A stretch of DNA of 36,430 nt from Terriglobia bacterium (GTDB lineage: Bacteria > Acidobacteriota > Terriglobia > Terriglobales > Acidobacteriaceae). Positions 16,561 to 24,488 of the stretch are shown here, piece after piece; position 1 is the stretch's first letter; each line of letters begins with the position of its first letter. Below the pieces are notes generated by a model. The model searched no databases, was not told where the DNA came from, and was given only the letters and a program-made list of their open reading frames with translations. The translations under genes were made by a program, and so were the position numbers. The DNA lies in contig JAIQEY010000018.1 in assembly GCA_020073565.1 (NCBI GenBank), forward strand, positions 1 through 36,430, read 5' to 3'.

Positions 16561-16602
16561 GGTCTCAGGTCTCAGTTGTTACGTCTCAGTTGTAGGTCTC
16601 AG
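16561..16602. repeat. Degenerate GGTCTCA(GTTGT) tandem repeat before cydA
   Basis: Four copies of a GTCTCAG motif spaced 8-17 nt apart fill the cydA leader up to a few bases from its start codon. The complementary motif CTGAGACC occurs at 17718-17738. Confidence 0.65.
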
Positions 16603-16697
16603 CCCGGGGCCCGAATCGGTTAGGAGAGAAGCTCGCAGTTATGCTGCATTATGCTGCCTCGGCCGGCTCGCCGGATGTGACGGCCATCACATCGGGT

Positions 16698-17222
16698 TCA
16701 GGGCCGAGCCATTTTTCTGCGCGCGGTTTCCGAGCGCCGGATCTCGCGGCGCCGCGCCGCATCCTCATAGCGTCGCTTTTCGTCGTCGGACTCGGGGATC
16801 ACCGGCGGCACCGTCAGCCGATTCGCCGCCTCGTCAATTGCCACAAACGTCAGATACGCCGAGCTCACGTGCTGGTTCTGCTCCGAACGATAATTCTCCA
16901 CCCAGACCTTGACTCCGACTTCCATCGAAGTATGAAACACACGATTCACGGACGATCGCAGAATGACCAGATCGCCCACCCGCACCGGCACCAGAAAATC
17001 CATATGATCGATCGACGCCGTCACCACCCGCTGCCGCGAGTGCCGGTGAGCAGCCATCGCCCCGGCCAGATCGATCCAATGCATCAATCGTCCACCCACC
17101 AGCGCGTTCAGTGGGTTGGCATCGTTCGGCATAACAATCTCGGCCATCTCCGAAATAGAATCGCGCACGGGCCGGGGCCGCGTGAGCTTATCTTTGTCTT
17201 TGCCGCCGTCGCTATCGCTCAT
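16698..17222 (-). CDS. Acyl-CoA thioesterase (hotdog fold, YciA-like)
   Basis: A 174-aa protein that hydrolyses acyl-CoA to free acid and CoA. Family blocks: SEMAEIVMPNDANPLNALVGGRLMHWIDLAGAMAA with the catalytic Asp in HWID, then VVTASIDHMDFLVPVRVGDLVIL and VKVWVENYRSEQNQHVSSAYLTFVAID. After the single hotdog domain (about 20-135) there is a charged Arg/Glu-rich tail of about 35 residues. Its ATG overlaps the end of the upstream cysteine-rich gene by 11 bp, which implies translational coupling. Confidence 0.9.
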   Translation of the reverse strand: MSDSDGGKDKDKLTRPRPVRDSISEMAEIVMPNDANPLNALVGGRLMHWIDLAGAMAAHRHSRQRVVTASIDHMDFLVPVRVGDLVILRSSVNRVFHTSMEVGVKVWVENYRSEQNQHVSSAYLTFVAIDEAANRLTVPPVIPESDDEKRRYEDAARRREIRRSETARRKMARP

Positions 17223-17652
17223 AAATCGGACCGTCTATGAAGGCATTGTTCTGCCGGGCGCGATATGTTTCGAGATAGCATTCTGCCAGCCGCTGCACGC
17301 GAGCGTCCGAGTGCACGCTAACCCAAGCCTTTCGGCTCAGATCAAAACTTAGTTTGCCATTTTCAACCGGAGCGTGGCCCAACTCGCAAACGTAACAGAA
17401 CGTAACCTGCTGGCGCCCGGCTGATAAAACCGAAAACCGCACTGCGTCCCACTCGCGCTCGCTTGGAAGATGCGGACAGGCGGCAGCGTATCCAAGATTG
17501 CAGAACTCGCGAAGGTGCGAATCAGAGGGCGCGATCTCCCTCCCCGAGGCGCAACACGCCCCTGTCCATCCCGCGCCCAGCGGCAACCGCGACGGATGCG
17601 GCCACGAACCATCGTTCAGAATTTCTCGCGGGATGAAATAAGGGCAGGCCAA
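17212..17652 (-). CDS. Small cysteine-rich protein of unknown function
   Basis: A frame of 146 aa from a TTG start at 17650-17652, which has GGAG with 7-nt spacing and gives MACPYFIPREIL. An upstream ATG at 17763 would overlap the divergent TPR gene and has no suitable site. Cysteines cluster as ACPYF, GACCA, FCNLGYAAACPHLP and FCYVCELGHA, with conserved-looking Gly/Pro (PSRLPLGAGWTG). The pattern suggests a metal centre, Fe-S or zinc, but I do not recognise a named family. Its stop overlaps the thioesterase start, so the pair is an operon. Confidence 0.75.
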   Translation of the reverse strand: MACPYFIPREILNDGSWPHPSRLPLGAGWTGACCASGREIAPSDSHLREFCNLGYAAACPHLPSEREWDAVRFSVLSAGRQQVTFCYVCELGHAPVENGKLSFDLSRKAWVSVHSDARVQRLAECYLETYRARQNNAFIDGPIYER

Positions 17653-17717
17653 GCGCGATCTCCGCAGAAGCGTTATTGTATCGCGAGGCAGCAGTTGGCA
17701 CTTAGCATTTGGTTTAT

Positions 17718-17738
17718 CCTGAGACCTGTGACCTGAGA
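17718..17738. repeat. CTGAGACC-type short repeat
   Basis: CCTGAGACC, TGTG, then ACCTGAGA. It is the reverse complement of the GGTCTCAG motif repeated at 16561-16602, so the two flank the thioesterase / cysteine-rich gene pair in opposite orientation. Confidence 0.45.
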
Positions 17739-17747
17739 TTTTCTTCC

Positions 17748-18065
17748 ATGGACCGCATCGCACTGCTCACCGAAATCCTCACCGCCAATCCCGACGACAC
17801 CTTTGCACGCTACGGTCTCGCCCTCGAATACTCCAAGGCCGGACAAACCGAGCAAGCGCTGCAGGAATTTAAGACGCTGATCGCGAAGAATCCCGACTAC
17901 ACACCCGCTTATTTCATGGCCGCACAAACGTTAGCAAGCGCAAGCCGCGTCGACGAAGCGAAGCCCATGCTGGTCGACGGCATCTCCTCGGCAAGGCGCA
18001 CCGGCAACGCCCATGCCCAATCCGAAATGACCGCCATGCTGGAAGAACTAGGCGGGCAAGTCTAA
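17748..18065 (+). CDS. Small TPR-like protein
   Basis: A 105-aa protein made almost wholly of helical tetratricopeptide-like repeats: DDTFARYGLALEYSKAGQTEQALQEF and PDYTPAYFMAAQTLASASRVDEAKPML. No signal peptide, so it is cytoplasmic, and probably a protein-protein adaptor. I chose ATG at 17748 (MDRIALLTEILTANP) over an upstream ATG at 17709, since the extra residues lie in a repeat-rich non-coding stretch. It is divergent from the cysteine-rich gene. Confidence 0.8.
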   Translation: MDRIALLTEILTANPDDTFARYGLALEYSKAGQTEQALQEFKTLIAKNPDYTPAYFMAAQTLASASRVDEAKPMLVDGISSARRTGNAHAQSEMTAMLEELGGQV

Positions 18066-18076
18066 TCGGTTTCCCT

Positions 18077-18100
18077 GATGGCTGACGGCTGAGAGCTGAC
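18077..18100. repeat. Short GGCTGA-type tandem repeat
   Basis: GATGGCTGACGGCTGAGAGCTGAC is built of GGCTGA / AGCTGA units of about 7 bp between the TPR gene and the S9 peptidase. It belongs to the same class of intergenic mini-repeats as those at 5831, 14124 and 16561, with a different unit. Confidence 0.5.
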
Positions 18101-18139
18101 CGCTTGAGTGCTACACTCTCCTGTTCTGCGGAGGCACTC

Positions 18140-20407
18140 ATGCGCCGTCTTGCTTTCTTCTTCGTTCTTCTTTTCGCTCTTCCCGCCTTCTCTCAAACCA
18201 AGCATCCATTCACCTTCGAAGACATGATGAAACTGAAGCGCGTCGGCGAGCCGGTGCCCTCGCCGGATGGGAAGTGGGTGTTGTTCAGCGCAGTCGATGT
18301 CGATCTGGCCGCGAACAAGAAAACGCCGCATATCTGGATCGTGCCACTAAACAGTGTGGGGACGGGCGGCTCGCCCGTCCAAGCCGAGCGTGTGCTCATC
18401 CCCGATCAGGACGGCGACCGCCCGCGGTGGGCGCCTGACGGGAAGCGGTTTGCGTTTATCTCGAATAAAGAAGGCGGCTCGCAGGTCTGGATCGCCGACT
18501 TCGAAGGTGCAGCTGGCAGCGTCTCCGCAGTACACAAGCTGACTTCGATTGCGACTGAGGCCGGCGGTGAACTCTGGTCGCCGGATGGCAAGAATATTTT
18601 GTTTACTTCCGATGTCTATCCCGAATGCGATGCAGCGCCTGGGGATAATGCGATGGGGCAAGAAGCGAGCTGCAATGCCAAAAGGCTGAATGAAGCGAAT
18701 ACTTCTAAGGTGAAGGCGCTGATCTTTGACCGACTGCTTTACAGGCATTGGAATGCATACGAGGAAGGCAAACGCACGCACTTGTTTGTCGTATGCGTTG
18801 CGTCAACATGCGGTTGCGGCAGCGGGGGCGGGATAGGCAGCAACTCTGGTCCGGTCAAGCCTCAATCGTCATCAAGTCCGGCATCGTGCTCAATTGCTCT
18901 CGACCTCACTCCCGGCGACTACGATTCGCCCGTATTCTCGCTGGGCGGGCAGGACGGCTATGCCTTCTCGCCTGACGGGCAGGAGATTTGCTATACCTCG
19001 AATCACGACAAGGTTGAAGCCACCTCCACCAACAACGATCTCTGGATCGTTCCCGTTAATGCGGGGACGGGCGACTCGCCCGCCCAAGTGCTGGCCAAGA
19101 CGAAAAACATCACCACCGACAATCCCGCCAGCGACTCGACTCCGCTTTATTCGCCCGATGGCAAGTACATCGCGTACCGCGCCCAGCAGCGTCCGGGATA
19201 CGAGAGCGACCGGTTTCGGTTGATGCTGTACGACCGGAAGACGGGGGAGAAGAAGGATCTGACGGAAGGCTTCGATCATTGGGTCGGAACCTTTGTGTGG
19301 ACACCCGACTCACGAACGATCGCTTTTAGTGCTGAGCATGAGGGGCACGCCCTTATTTACACGTTAGACATAGAGAGGGCCAGGTCTTCGCGGCGTGCGC
19401 TTGTCTCCGGTTTCAACGACGATCTGGCGGTGATGCCTAGCGGCAAGATGTTGCTGTTCACGCGCATGTCGATAGCGGCGCCGACCGAGATTTACGCGAG
19501 CGATGCCGCCGGCGCAGGTTGTCCCGCCATGAGTGGAAATGTGGACGCGGGCAAGGAGAGTTGTTCTCTGAACAGGGATCGGGCCGTCACGCAAATCAAC
19601 GATTCGCTGCTCTCGCAAGTCGCGATGACGAAGATCGAATCCTTCAGCTTCACTGGGGCACACGGTGATGAAGTGGAAGGCTTCCTGATTAAACCGCCGA
19701 ACTTCGACGCGAGCAAGAAATATCCCGTGAAGTTCCTCATCCACGGCGGCCCGCAGGGGGCTTGGGGAGACGACTGGTCGTATCGTTGGAATCCCGAACT
19801 CTTCGCCGCCAACGGATACGTGGTCATCATGATCAACTTTCACGGCTCGACCGGATACGGGCAGAAGTTCATTGACGCGATCAACGGCGACTGGGGCGGC
19901 GCTCCGTTTGAAGACCTGATGAAGGGTCTCGACTACGCCGAGAAGACTTACCCGTTCATCGATAAAAACCGCGAGTGTGCGCTGGGCGCGAGTTACGGCG
20001 GATACATGGCCAACTGGATTCTCGGGCACACCGACCGCTTCAAGTGCATCGTCTCGCACGATGGCGATTTCAACAATGAGTCAGCCTGGGGAACAACGGA
20101 AGAACTGTGGTTTAACGAATGGGAATTTCACGGCACGCCCTACACGAACCGCGAGTTGTATCGGAAGTGGTCTCCACATTTGTTTGCGACGAACTTCAAG
20201 ACGCCCACGCTCGTCATCCACGGACAACTCGACTACCGCCTCGACGTAAGCGAAGGCTTCCAGCTATTCACCACGCTGCAGCGCCTGGGCGTGCCGTCGA
20301 AGATGCTCTACTTCCCCGACGAAGGCCACTGGGTGCTGAAGCCGCAGAACTCGCAGCTCTGGTACAAGACGGTAAACGATTGGGTGGACCAGTGGACGAA
20401 GAAGTAA
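18140..20407 (+). CDS. Secreted S9 family peptidase (prolyl oligopeptidase type)
   Basis: A 755-aa serine peptidase with a signal peptide (MRRLAFFFVLLFALPAFSQ). Residues about 30-480 form a beta-propeller with repeated SPDGKW / APDGKRFAF / SPDGKYIAY blades. The C-terminal alpha/beta hydrolase holds the nucleophile in GASYGGYMANW, the Asp in HGQLDYRLD and the His in DEGHWVL. Likely action: removal of dipeptides or acylated residues from oligopeptides in the periplasm. ATG at 18140 follows CGGAGG with good spacing. Two short segments, VGTGGSPVQ and AGTGDSPAQ, come from in-frame hairpin repeats at equivalent blade positions. A Cys/Gly/Ser-rich insert (CVASTCGCGSGGGIGS) is also unusual. Confidence 0.93.
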   Translation: MRRLAFFFVLLFALPAFSQTKHPFTFEDMMKLKRVGEPVPSPDGKWVLFSAVDVDLAANKKTPHIWIVPLNSVGTGGSPVQAERVLIPDQDGDRPRWAPDGKRFAFISNKEGGSQVWIADFEGAAGSVSAVHKLTSIATEAGGELWSPDGKNILFTSDVYPECDAAPGDNAMGQEASCNAKRLNEANTSKVKALIFDRLLYRHWNAYEEGKRTHLFVVCVASTCGCGSGGGIGSNSGPVKPQSSSSPASCSIALDLTPGDYDSPVFSLGGQDGYAFSPDGQEICYTSNHDKVEATSTNNDLWIVPVNAGTGDSPAQVLAKTKNITTDNPASDSTPLYSPDGKYIAYRAQQRPGYESDRFRLMLYDRKTGEKKDLTEGFDHWVGTFVWTPDSRTIAFSAEHEGHALIYTLDIERARSSRRALVSGFNDDLAVMPSGKMLLFTRMSIAAPTEIYASDAAGAGCPAMSGNVDAGKESCSLNRDRAVTQINDSLLSQVAMTKIESFSFTGAHGDEVEGFLIKPPNFDASKKYPVKFLIHGGPQGAWGDDWSYRWNPELFAANGYVVIMINFHGSTGYGQKFIDAINGDWGGAPFEDLMKGLDYAEKTYPFIDKNRECALGASYGGYMANWILGHTDRFKCIVSHDGDFNNESAWGTTEELWFNEWEFHGTPYTNRELYRKWSPHLFATNFKTPTLVIHGQLDYRLDVSEGFQLFTTLQRLGVPSKMLYFPDEGHWVLKPQNSQLWYKTVNDWVDQWTKK
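18361..18380. repeat. In-frame GACGGGCG hairpin in the S9 peptidase, copy 1
   Basis: GACGGGCG and CGCCCGTC form a perfect 8-bp stem with a 3-nt loop; read in frame as GTGGSPV. It follows IWIVPLN of a propeller blade. Confidence 0.75.
19064..19084. repeat. In-frame GGGCG hairpin in the S9 peptidase, copy 2
   Basis: GGGACGGGCG-act-CGCCCGCC matches copy 1 at most positions and is read as GTGDSPA, again directly after a blade strand ending LWIVPVN. Confidence 0.7.
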
Positions 20408-20444
20408 GCACGTGGGGACAACAGCTCTCGGGTGTGTCTATGTG

Positions 20445-20513
20445 GCGCGGACACTCCTGTCCGCGTAGAACCCGCGATCGCTGCACGCATTGCGCGGACA
20501 GGAGTGTCCGCGC
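20445..20513. repeat. Paired inverted repeat (REPIN-like) between convergent genes
   Basis: Two 21-bp exact inverted copies (arms 20445-20465 and 20493-20513, core CGCGGACA..TGTCCGCG) surround a 27-nt spacer. Each arm is itself nearly palindromic. It lies between two convergent genes and could act as a bidirectional terminator. A degenerate single copy lies at 27998-28020. Confidence 0.85.
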
Positions 20514-20521
20514 TACGCGAA

Positions 20522-23500
20522 TCAAGGCAGAGTTCCGTCCTCCGCCAGCGCCCGGCAGCTGCGTCTGTCTTCCAGCAGTCTGCTTCTCGAGGCAACGTCC
20601 ACCTGGATCGACGCAGGCATCGCGTCACTCGCAGGCTTGACAGGGTGTTCCACTCGCTTGGCCGGCGTCTTCCGAGGCTTTGCCTCGGGCAGCTTCGATT
20701 TTGCACATGGTCGCGCAACGAAGTCTGCTCGGTCCGCAGGCGCTGCTGAGCAAGCGCTCACATGCGAATCCGCCGTGGGCTCGGCGCTCGGAATGCCTTC
20801 CGGCACCGCAACCAATAGAATGCCCGTAGCCCCCGATGACTGCAGCCCGCCAGGCTGGTCGCCCTGCATGAACCGTTGCCTTCTTCGCGAGTCGTCTTCC
20901 ACCGCCGCCACGACTTGCAGATCAAACTGTGCTACTTCCGGCCCCGCGTTTACGATAATGAACAGATCACACGGTCCCCTGGCCGCTCCCGGACTGGGCA
21001 CGATCGAGGCAATCCCGTCCTGCGTGGTCACAGCCTGGGTCGACGACGAGCCCAGAATGATCGTCATACCGGTTCCCCAAACGAAGCTGTCGCCGTCGCT
21101 TCGCGGCTGTGAACCGTTCGGCACGCGAGCCACGGTGGTATTGAAAGCGATGCTGACTCCCATTACAGGGTTCGCGGCCGGCGAGCCGTCGGTCACCCGC
21201 ATGATAAGCGGCTGGAACGAATGCCCATCCGTCACCACCTGCGGCGATCCGCTGATGGCCGCCAGAACCCAGAGCGAGGCGGGCGTGGCGTACAAGGTGA
21301 AGGTCTGGCAAGGCCCGTTGTTCGGAGCAATGCAAGCACTGACTTGCACATCGGCATTGTGATTCGCAAGATGCGCGCTGACGGTCGCGTATCCCGTGCC
21401 GTTCGTGGTCGCGCTACCCGCCGAAAGCGTCGCCGTGCCGTTGGTCAGTGTGTAATTCACAACTCGGTTGGATTGAGGCACGCCCGCGTTGAGCACCTGC
21501 ACCGTCAGCGGCACATCGAGGGTGGCGCCCTGGCCAACCCATCTCGTGGGCGCCACCGCAGCCAAGTCGAGTGAGGATGAAGTTCCCACCACGGTCGCTT
21601 GCTTCGACTGCGGCGAGGGGTATGCCAATGGCGCAAGAGCCGCCGTGATCGTGCTCGGCCCGGTGGTCATCGGAGTGACCCAGGTGGACGATTCTCCAGA
21701 CTGGTCGCTTAACACAGAACAGGTGGTTCCTCCGCTGCAGATGGAGAGTGCCATGCCATTCGTGGTGCTCCAAGCGACGGTCGCGCCATTCACCGCTGTC
21801 ACCCCATCCGACGCAACTACTTGTACCCGAACCGGGTTCGCAGCCTGCGATCCGACCGGCGTGGCCGGCTCGGAGCCCTGCAGCAGAAGGAGTTGATCGT
21901 CGGCGGCAGCGCCGTAAGTCAAGGCGCTGTCCATGCGGGAAAAGTCGCCGCTCACCGGATCGGTGACCTGAAGCGTGACCGTTCCGTCCAGCACCGCGGA
22001 AGGCATTGCGACCTGGAGCTGGGTCTCCGACGAGTTGAGGAGGTTGCCGTTGTTGCCGGCGGCACTCACCTGCAAGCCGGAATTGAACCCGATCCCGCTC
22101 ACAGTGACCACACACCCCGCCAGACTCGCGCGCGCGGGCGTGACCGTATCCGCATACAAGACGCTTGCGACATAGGAATAGTCGGGACGTCCGTCGCCGC
22201 GCGAGTCGGCAATACCTAACCGAAAGGTGTCGTTCGCCAAGAACTGCGCATCCAGCCGGCTCATTCCGAAATTGAAAGTGTTGAACGCTGACGGTGTCGA
22301 TGCCGGGGCGGGTCCGCCGCTCTGATCGCTCAGGGACCAGATCCCGATGACCGGCATCAACTTCGATTCGGTGGGGTTGCCGGTTTCATCCATCGCGGTC
22401 ACCGAAATGGAGGCAGTCCGGTTTGCCCTCGCCGCGAACTGGAACCACTCGGTTTCGCCGTAGCCTGAGACCCACGATGCCCAGACCCCGCCCTGCGGAA
22501 GCGAGGCAGGATTCGCATAAGTTGCACCGCTGCCGGGATGTGCCCCCTCCACCCCGCTCTGCAGCATCAGGATGTCTCGCTCCACATCCGAGGCGGGCAG
22601 CACCGTAACCACCACCGGAGCAAACTGGCCCGAGGGCGAGACTTGGGGGAAGGCGTACGGTTCAACCCCGGCGGACCAGTTCGCATCGAGTGCTTCCACA
22701 CTCAGTTGATACAAGGCAAGGTTTTGGCCGTCGGGCACGACCAGCCCTCGCAGATCGAAGAACCCTTCCAGCGCCGGATTGTCCGAACCCCAGCGGTCAT
22801 AGCGAAGTCCAGTCCAATCGGCAAAACCGTTAATGATGTTCCCGGCATTCCCCCGAAACAGGAATCCTGAAACAGATGTAGCCACATGCTGCCGCGAAGG
22901 TTTGTTCGCCCCTTCCAGCAAGCGGGCCACCACGTTCACTCCCTGCATGGGTTGCACCGCATACCCGGACGCATCGGTGAAATACACGCTGCCATGAATT
23001 CTGGCGGTGGGTTGCTCCGCCACGAGCGGCTTGGCTGATTTCTGCGGCTGATGGCTGGACACCGGATACAGCCGCACCAGCGACGCGGTGTCATCCATCT
23101 TCAGCGTCGCCGCATTCGGATAGCAGGCGCTGATCGGCACACAAGTGATCGGATCGCTGAAGTGCATCAGCGGAAACCCCTCATAGTCGGCGCTGGTGGG
23201 GTGCGGACTCCCCGTGATCACGTTCAAGTTGGCCTGTGACCATCCCAGGCCAATCACTCTCCCCAATGTCCGCACCAACCGGTATTGCACGTCGGGCAGC
23301 TGCGACGTGCTGGCTGCGCACACTCCATCGATCACAATCAGGGCATGCACGATGTGACCGGCAGTGCTCAGGTTGTCCGGCCCGCCGTACACCGCGTTGG
23401 TGAAACAGTAGTCCGCTCCACCCGCGCCTGCCCCAAGAAGAGCGTCGGTGACTGCCCCGTCGTAGTCGTAAACAATTCCGAGCGGCGTTGCCGTGGCCGT

Positions 23501-23854
23501 TGGCTGAATGTCGGCCGGGATCGAATAGGTCCCGTTGGGATATCCAATTACGTTCGTGGAGTTCACATCCTCGGCAAGATGGCCTCCCTGCGAGCTTGTA
23601 AATGCGGACTCCAGAACGCTGGTCCACGGACTGAAAGCGTTGGCGACGAACGCATCCGCTTGCGAGTTCGTGAGGATCGGGCTCAAGTCTCCCTGGTCGG
23701 TGAAATATTCGACGTAATCGCCCGCCCAGACAATCGGCCGACCTTTTACTCCGTCATCGTAGCCTGAACCGGCGATGTAGGCTGGACCCCCCGCTCGGGC
23801 CGGAAGAGGAACGCAAATGAGCAGAGCAATGATGGCAAGAACACGTCCGCGCAT
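20522..23854 (-). CDS. Large secreted protein: degenerate matrixin-like domain plus Ig-like/IPT domains
   Basis: 1110 aa from ATG at 23854, which begins a signal peptide (MRGRVLAIIALLICVPLPARA) 2 bp after the upstream stop; the frame extends further but those residues belong to the neighbour's bases. Residues about 24-265 resemble a matrixin-type metzincin: RTLGRVIGLGWS at 195-206 sits where HExxHxxGxxH should be, and MDDTASLVRLYP at 253-264 matches the post-Met-turn end of that fold. All zinc ligands and the catalytic Glu are gone. Then come a carboxypeptidase-regulatory-like stretch (IHGSVYFTDASG), an IPT/TIG-like domain (CVVTVSGIGFNSGLQVS) and bacterial Ig-like domains (ATVAWSTTNG, VVNYTLTNGTATLSAG). 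The last 100 residues are polar and Arg-rich. Likely surface or secreted, binding rather than catalytic. Confidence 0.85.
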   Translation of the reverse strand: MRGRVLAIIALLICVPLPARAGGPAYIAGSGYDDGVKGRPIVWAGDYVEYFTDQGDLSPILTNSQADAFVANAFSPWTSVLESAFTSSQGGHLAEDVNSTNVIGYPNGTYSIPADIQPTATATPLGIVYDYDGAVTDALLGAGAGGADYCFTNAVYGGPDNLSTAGHIVHALIVIDGVCAASTSQLPDVQYRLVRTLGRVIGLGWSQANLNVITGSPHPTSADYEGFPLMHFSDPITCVPISACYPNAATLKMDDTASLVRLYPVSSHQPQKSAKPLVAEQPTARIHGSVYFTDASGYAVQPMQGVNVVARLLEGANKPSRQHVATSVSGFLFRGNAGNIINGFADWTGLRYDRWGSDNPALEGFFDLRGLVVPDGQNLALYQLSVEALDANWSAGVEPYAFPQVSPSGQFAPVVVTVLPASDVERDILMLQSGVEGAHPGSGATYANPASLPQGGVWASWVSGYGETEWFQFAARANRTASISVTAMDETGNPTESKLMPVIGIWSLSDQSGGPAPASTPSAFNTFNFGMSRLDAQFLANDTFRLGIADSRGDGRPDYSYVASVLYADTVTPARASLAGCVVTVSGIGFNSGLQVSAAGNNGNLLNSSETQLQVAMPSAVLDGTVTLQVTDPVSGDFSRMDSALTYGAAADDQLLLLQGSEPATPVGSQAANPVRVQVVASDGVTAVNGATVAWSTTNGMALSICSGGTTCSVLSDQSGESSTWVTPMTTGPSTITAALAPLAYPSPQSKQATVVGTSSSLDLAAVAPTRWVGQGATLDVPLTVQVLNAGVPQSNRVVNYTLTNGTATLSAGSATTNGTGYATVSAHLANHNADVQVSACIAPNNGPCQTFTLYATPASLWVLAAISGSPQVVTDGHSFQPLIMRVTDGSPAANPVMGVSIAFNTTVARVPNGSQPRSDGDSFVWGTGMTIILGSSSTQAVTTQDGIASIVPSPGAARGPCDLFIIVNAGPEVAQFDLQVVAAVEDDSRRRQRFMQGDQPGGLQSSGATGILLVAVPEGIPSAEPTADSHVSACSAAPADRADFVARPCAKSKLPEAKPRKTPAKRVEHPVKPASDAMPASIQVDVASRSRLLEDRRSCRALAEDGTLP

Positions 23855-23856
23855 GC

Positions 23857-24351
23857 TTACTCCTTCCGGGCACTCCGGATGGCCCGCTCCAGTTGCAGTA
23901 CGCTGAAATGCTCTTCGCGCTGGGCAACGTTGGCGCCGCTGGCATCGAGTGCAATCTGGCCAAGCGCACCGTTCACCGGGCTGGTGAAACCCAGGCGGCT
24001 CAGCGGATATAAAAGGAGCAGCACATGCTCGCCCACGTGCATCGGGCGATGCATCGACCATGCACCCACCCACTCGCGAATGGTCAGAACCTGTCCCGCC
24101 TTCACACCCGCGATCGCATGATCGACCCGCAACTTCAACTCGATCGTGGGCACGGCCTGGTCCTTTGCCGATGAGGCTTCCACAACCAGGACGGTCCCGC
24201 TGAAGACCATCCCGGCGGTGCGAGCCATTTTCTTCCATTCCGGCCCCATCACACGCGCGGCCAGTGCATCGGATTGCTGCGCCGCTGCCACGACACTCCC
24301 CAGACACACCAGTCCCCAGGCGGCCAACTTCCAGGGCAACGACACACGCAC
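23857..24351 (-). CDS. Secreted protein of unknown function, partner of the large Ig-like protein
   Basis: About 164 aa with a signal peptide (LPWKLAAWGLVCLGSVVAAAQ). The body is a small beta-rich domain: GMVFSGTVLVVEA, VPTIELKLRVDHAIAGVKAGQVLTIREWVGAW and VGEHVLLLLYPLSRLGFTSPVNGALGQI. I recall a similar pattern in other acidobacterial proteins but know no function. The start is GTG at 24349-24351, or GTG two codons later, which has better spacing to an AGAGG site. It ends 2 bp before the large secreted protein, so the two are co-translated and probably work together outside the cytoplasm. Confidence 0.8.
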   Translation of the reverse strand: MRVSLPWKLAAWGLVCLGSVVAAAQQSDALAARVMGPEWKKMARTAGMVFSGTVLVVEASSAKDQAVPTIELKLRVDHAIAGVKAGQVLTIREWVGAWSMHRPMHVGEHVLLLLYPLSRLGFTSPVNGALGQIALDASGANVAQREEHFSVLQLERAIRSARKE

Positions 24352-24488
24352 CTCTTTCTGAAGGGAACCGGACCGGGAGGGGTCCTGAGAGTCTTCAGGC
24401 TAACGCGCGCCCGCGCCCAAGTATGTGCAGTCTGTCACGCGAAATTTGTGATGAATCCCGAAACGTGCGGCGCGGGCATCTAGCGTAC

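Noticed and set aside
23855..24307. N-terminal extension of the large secreted protein
   Set aside because: The frame stays open upstream, but the residues read through the bases of the small secreted gene in another frame. The signal peptide at 23854 marks the true start.
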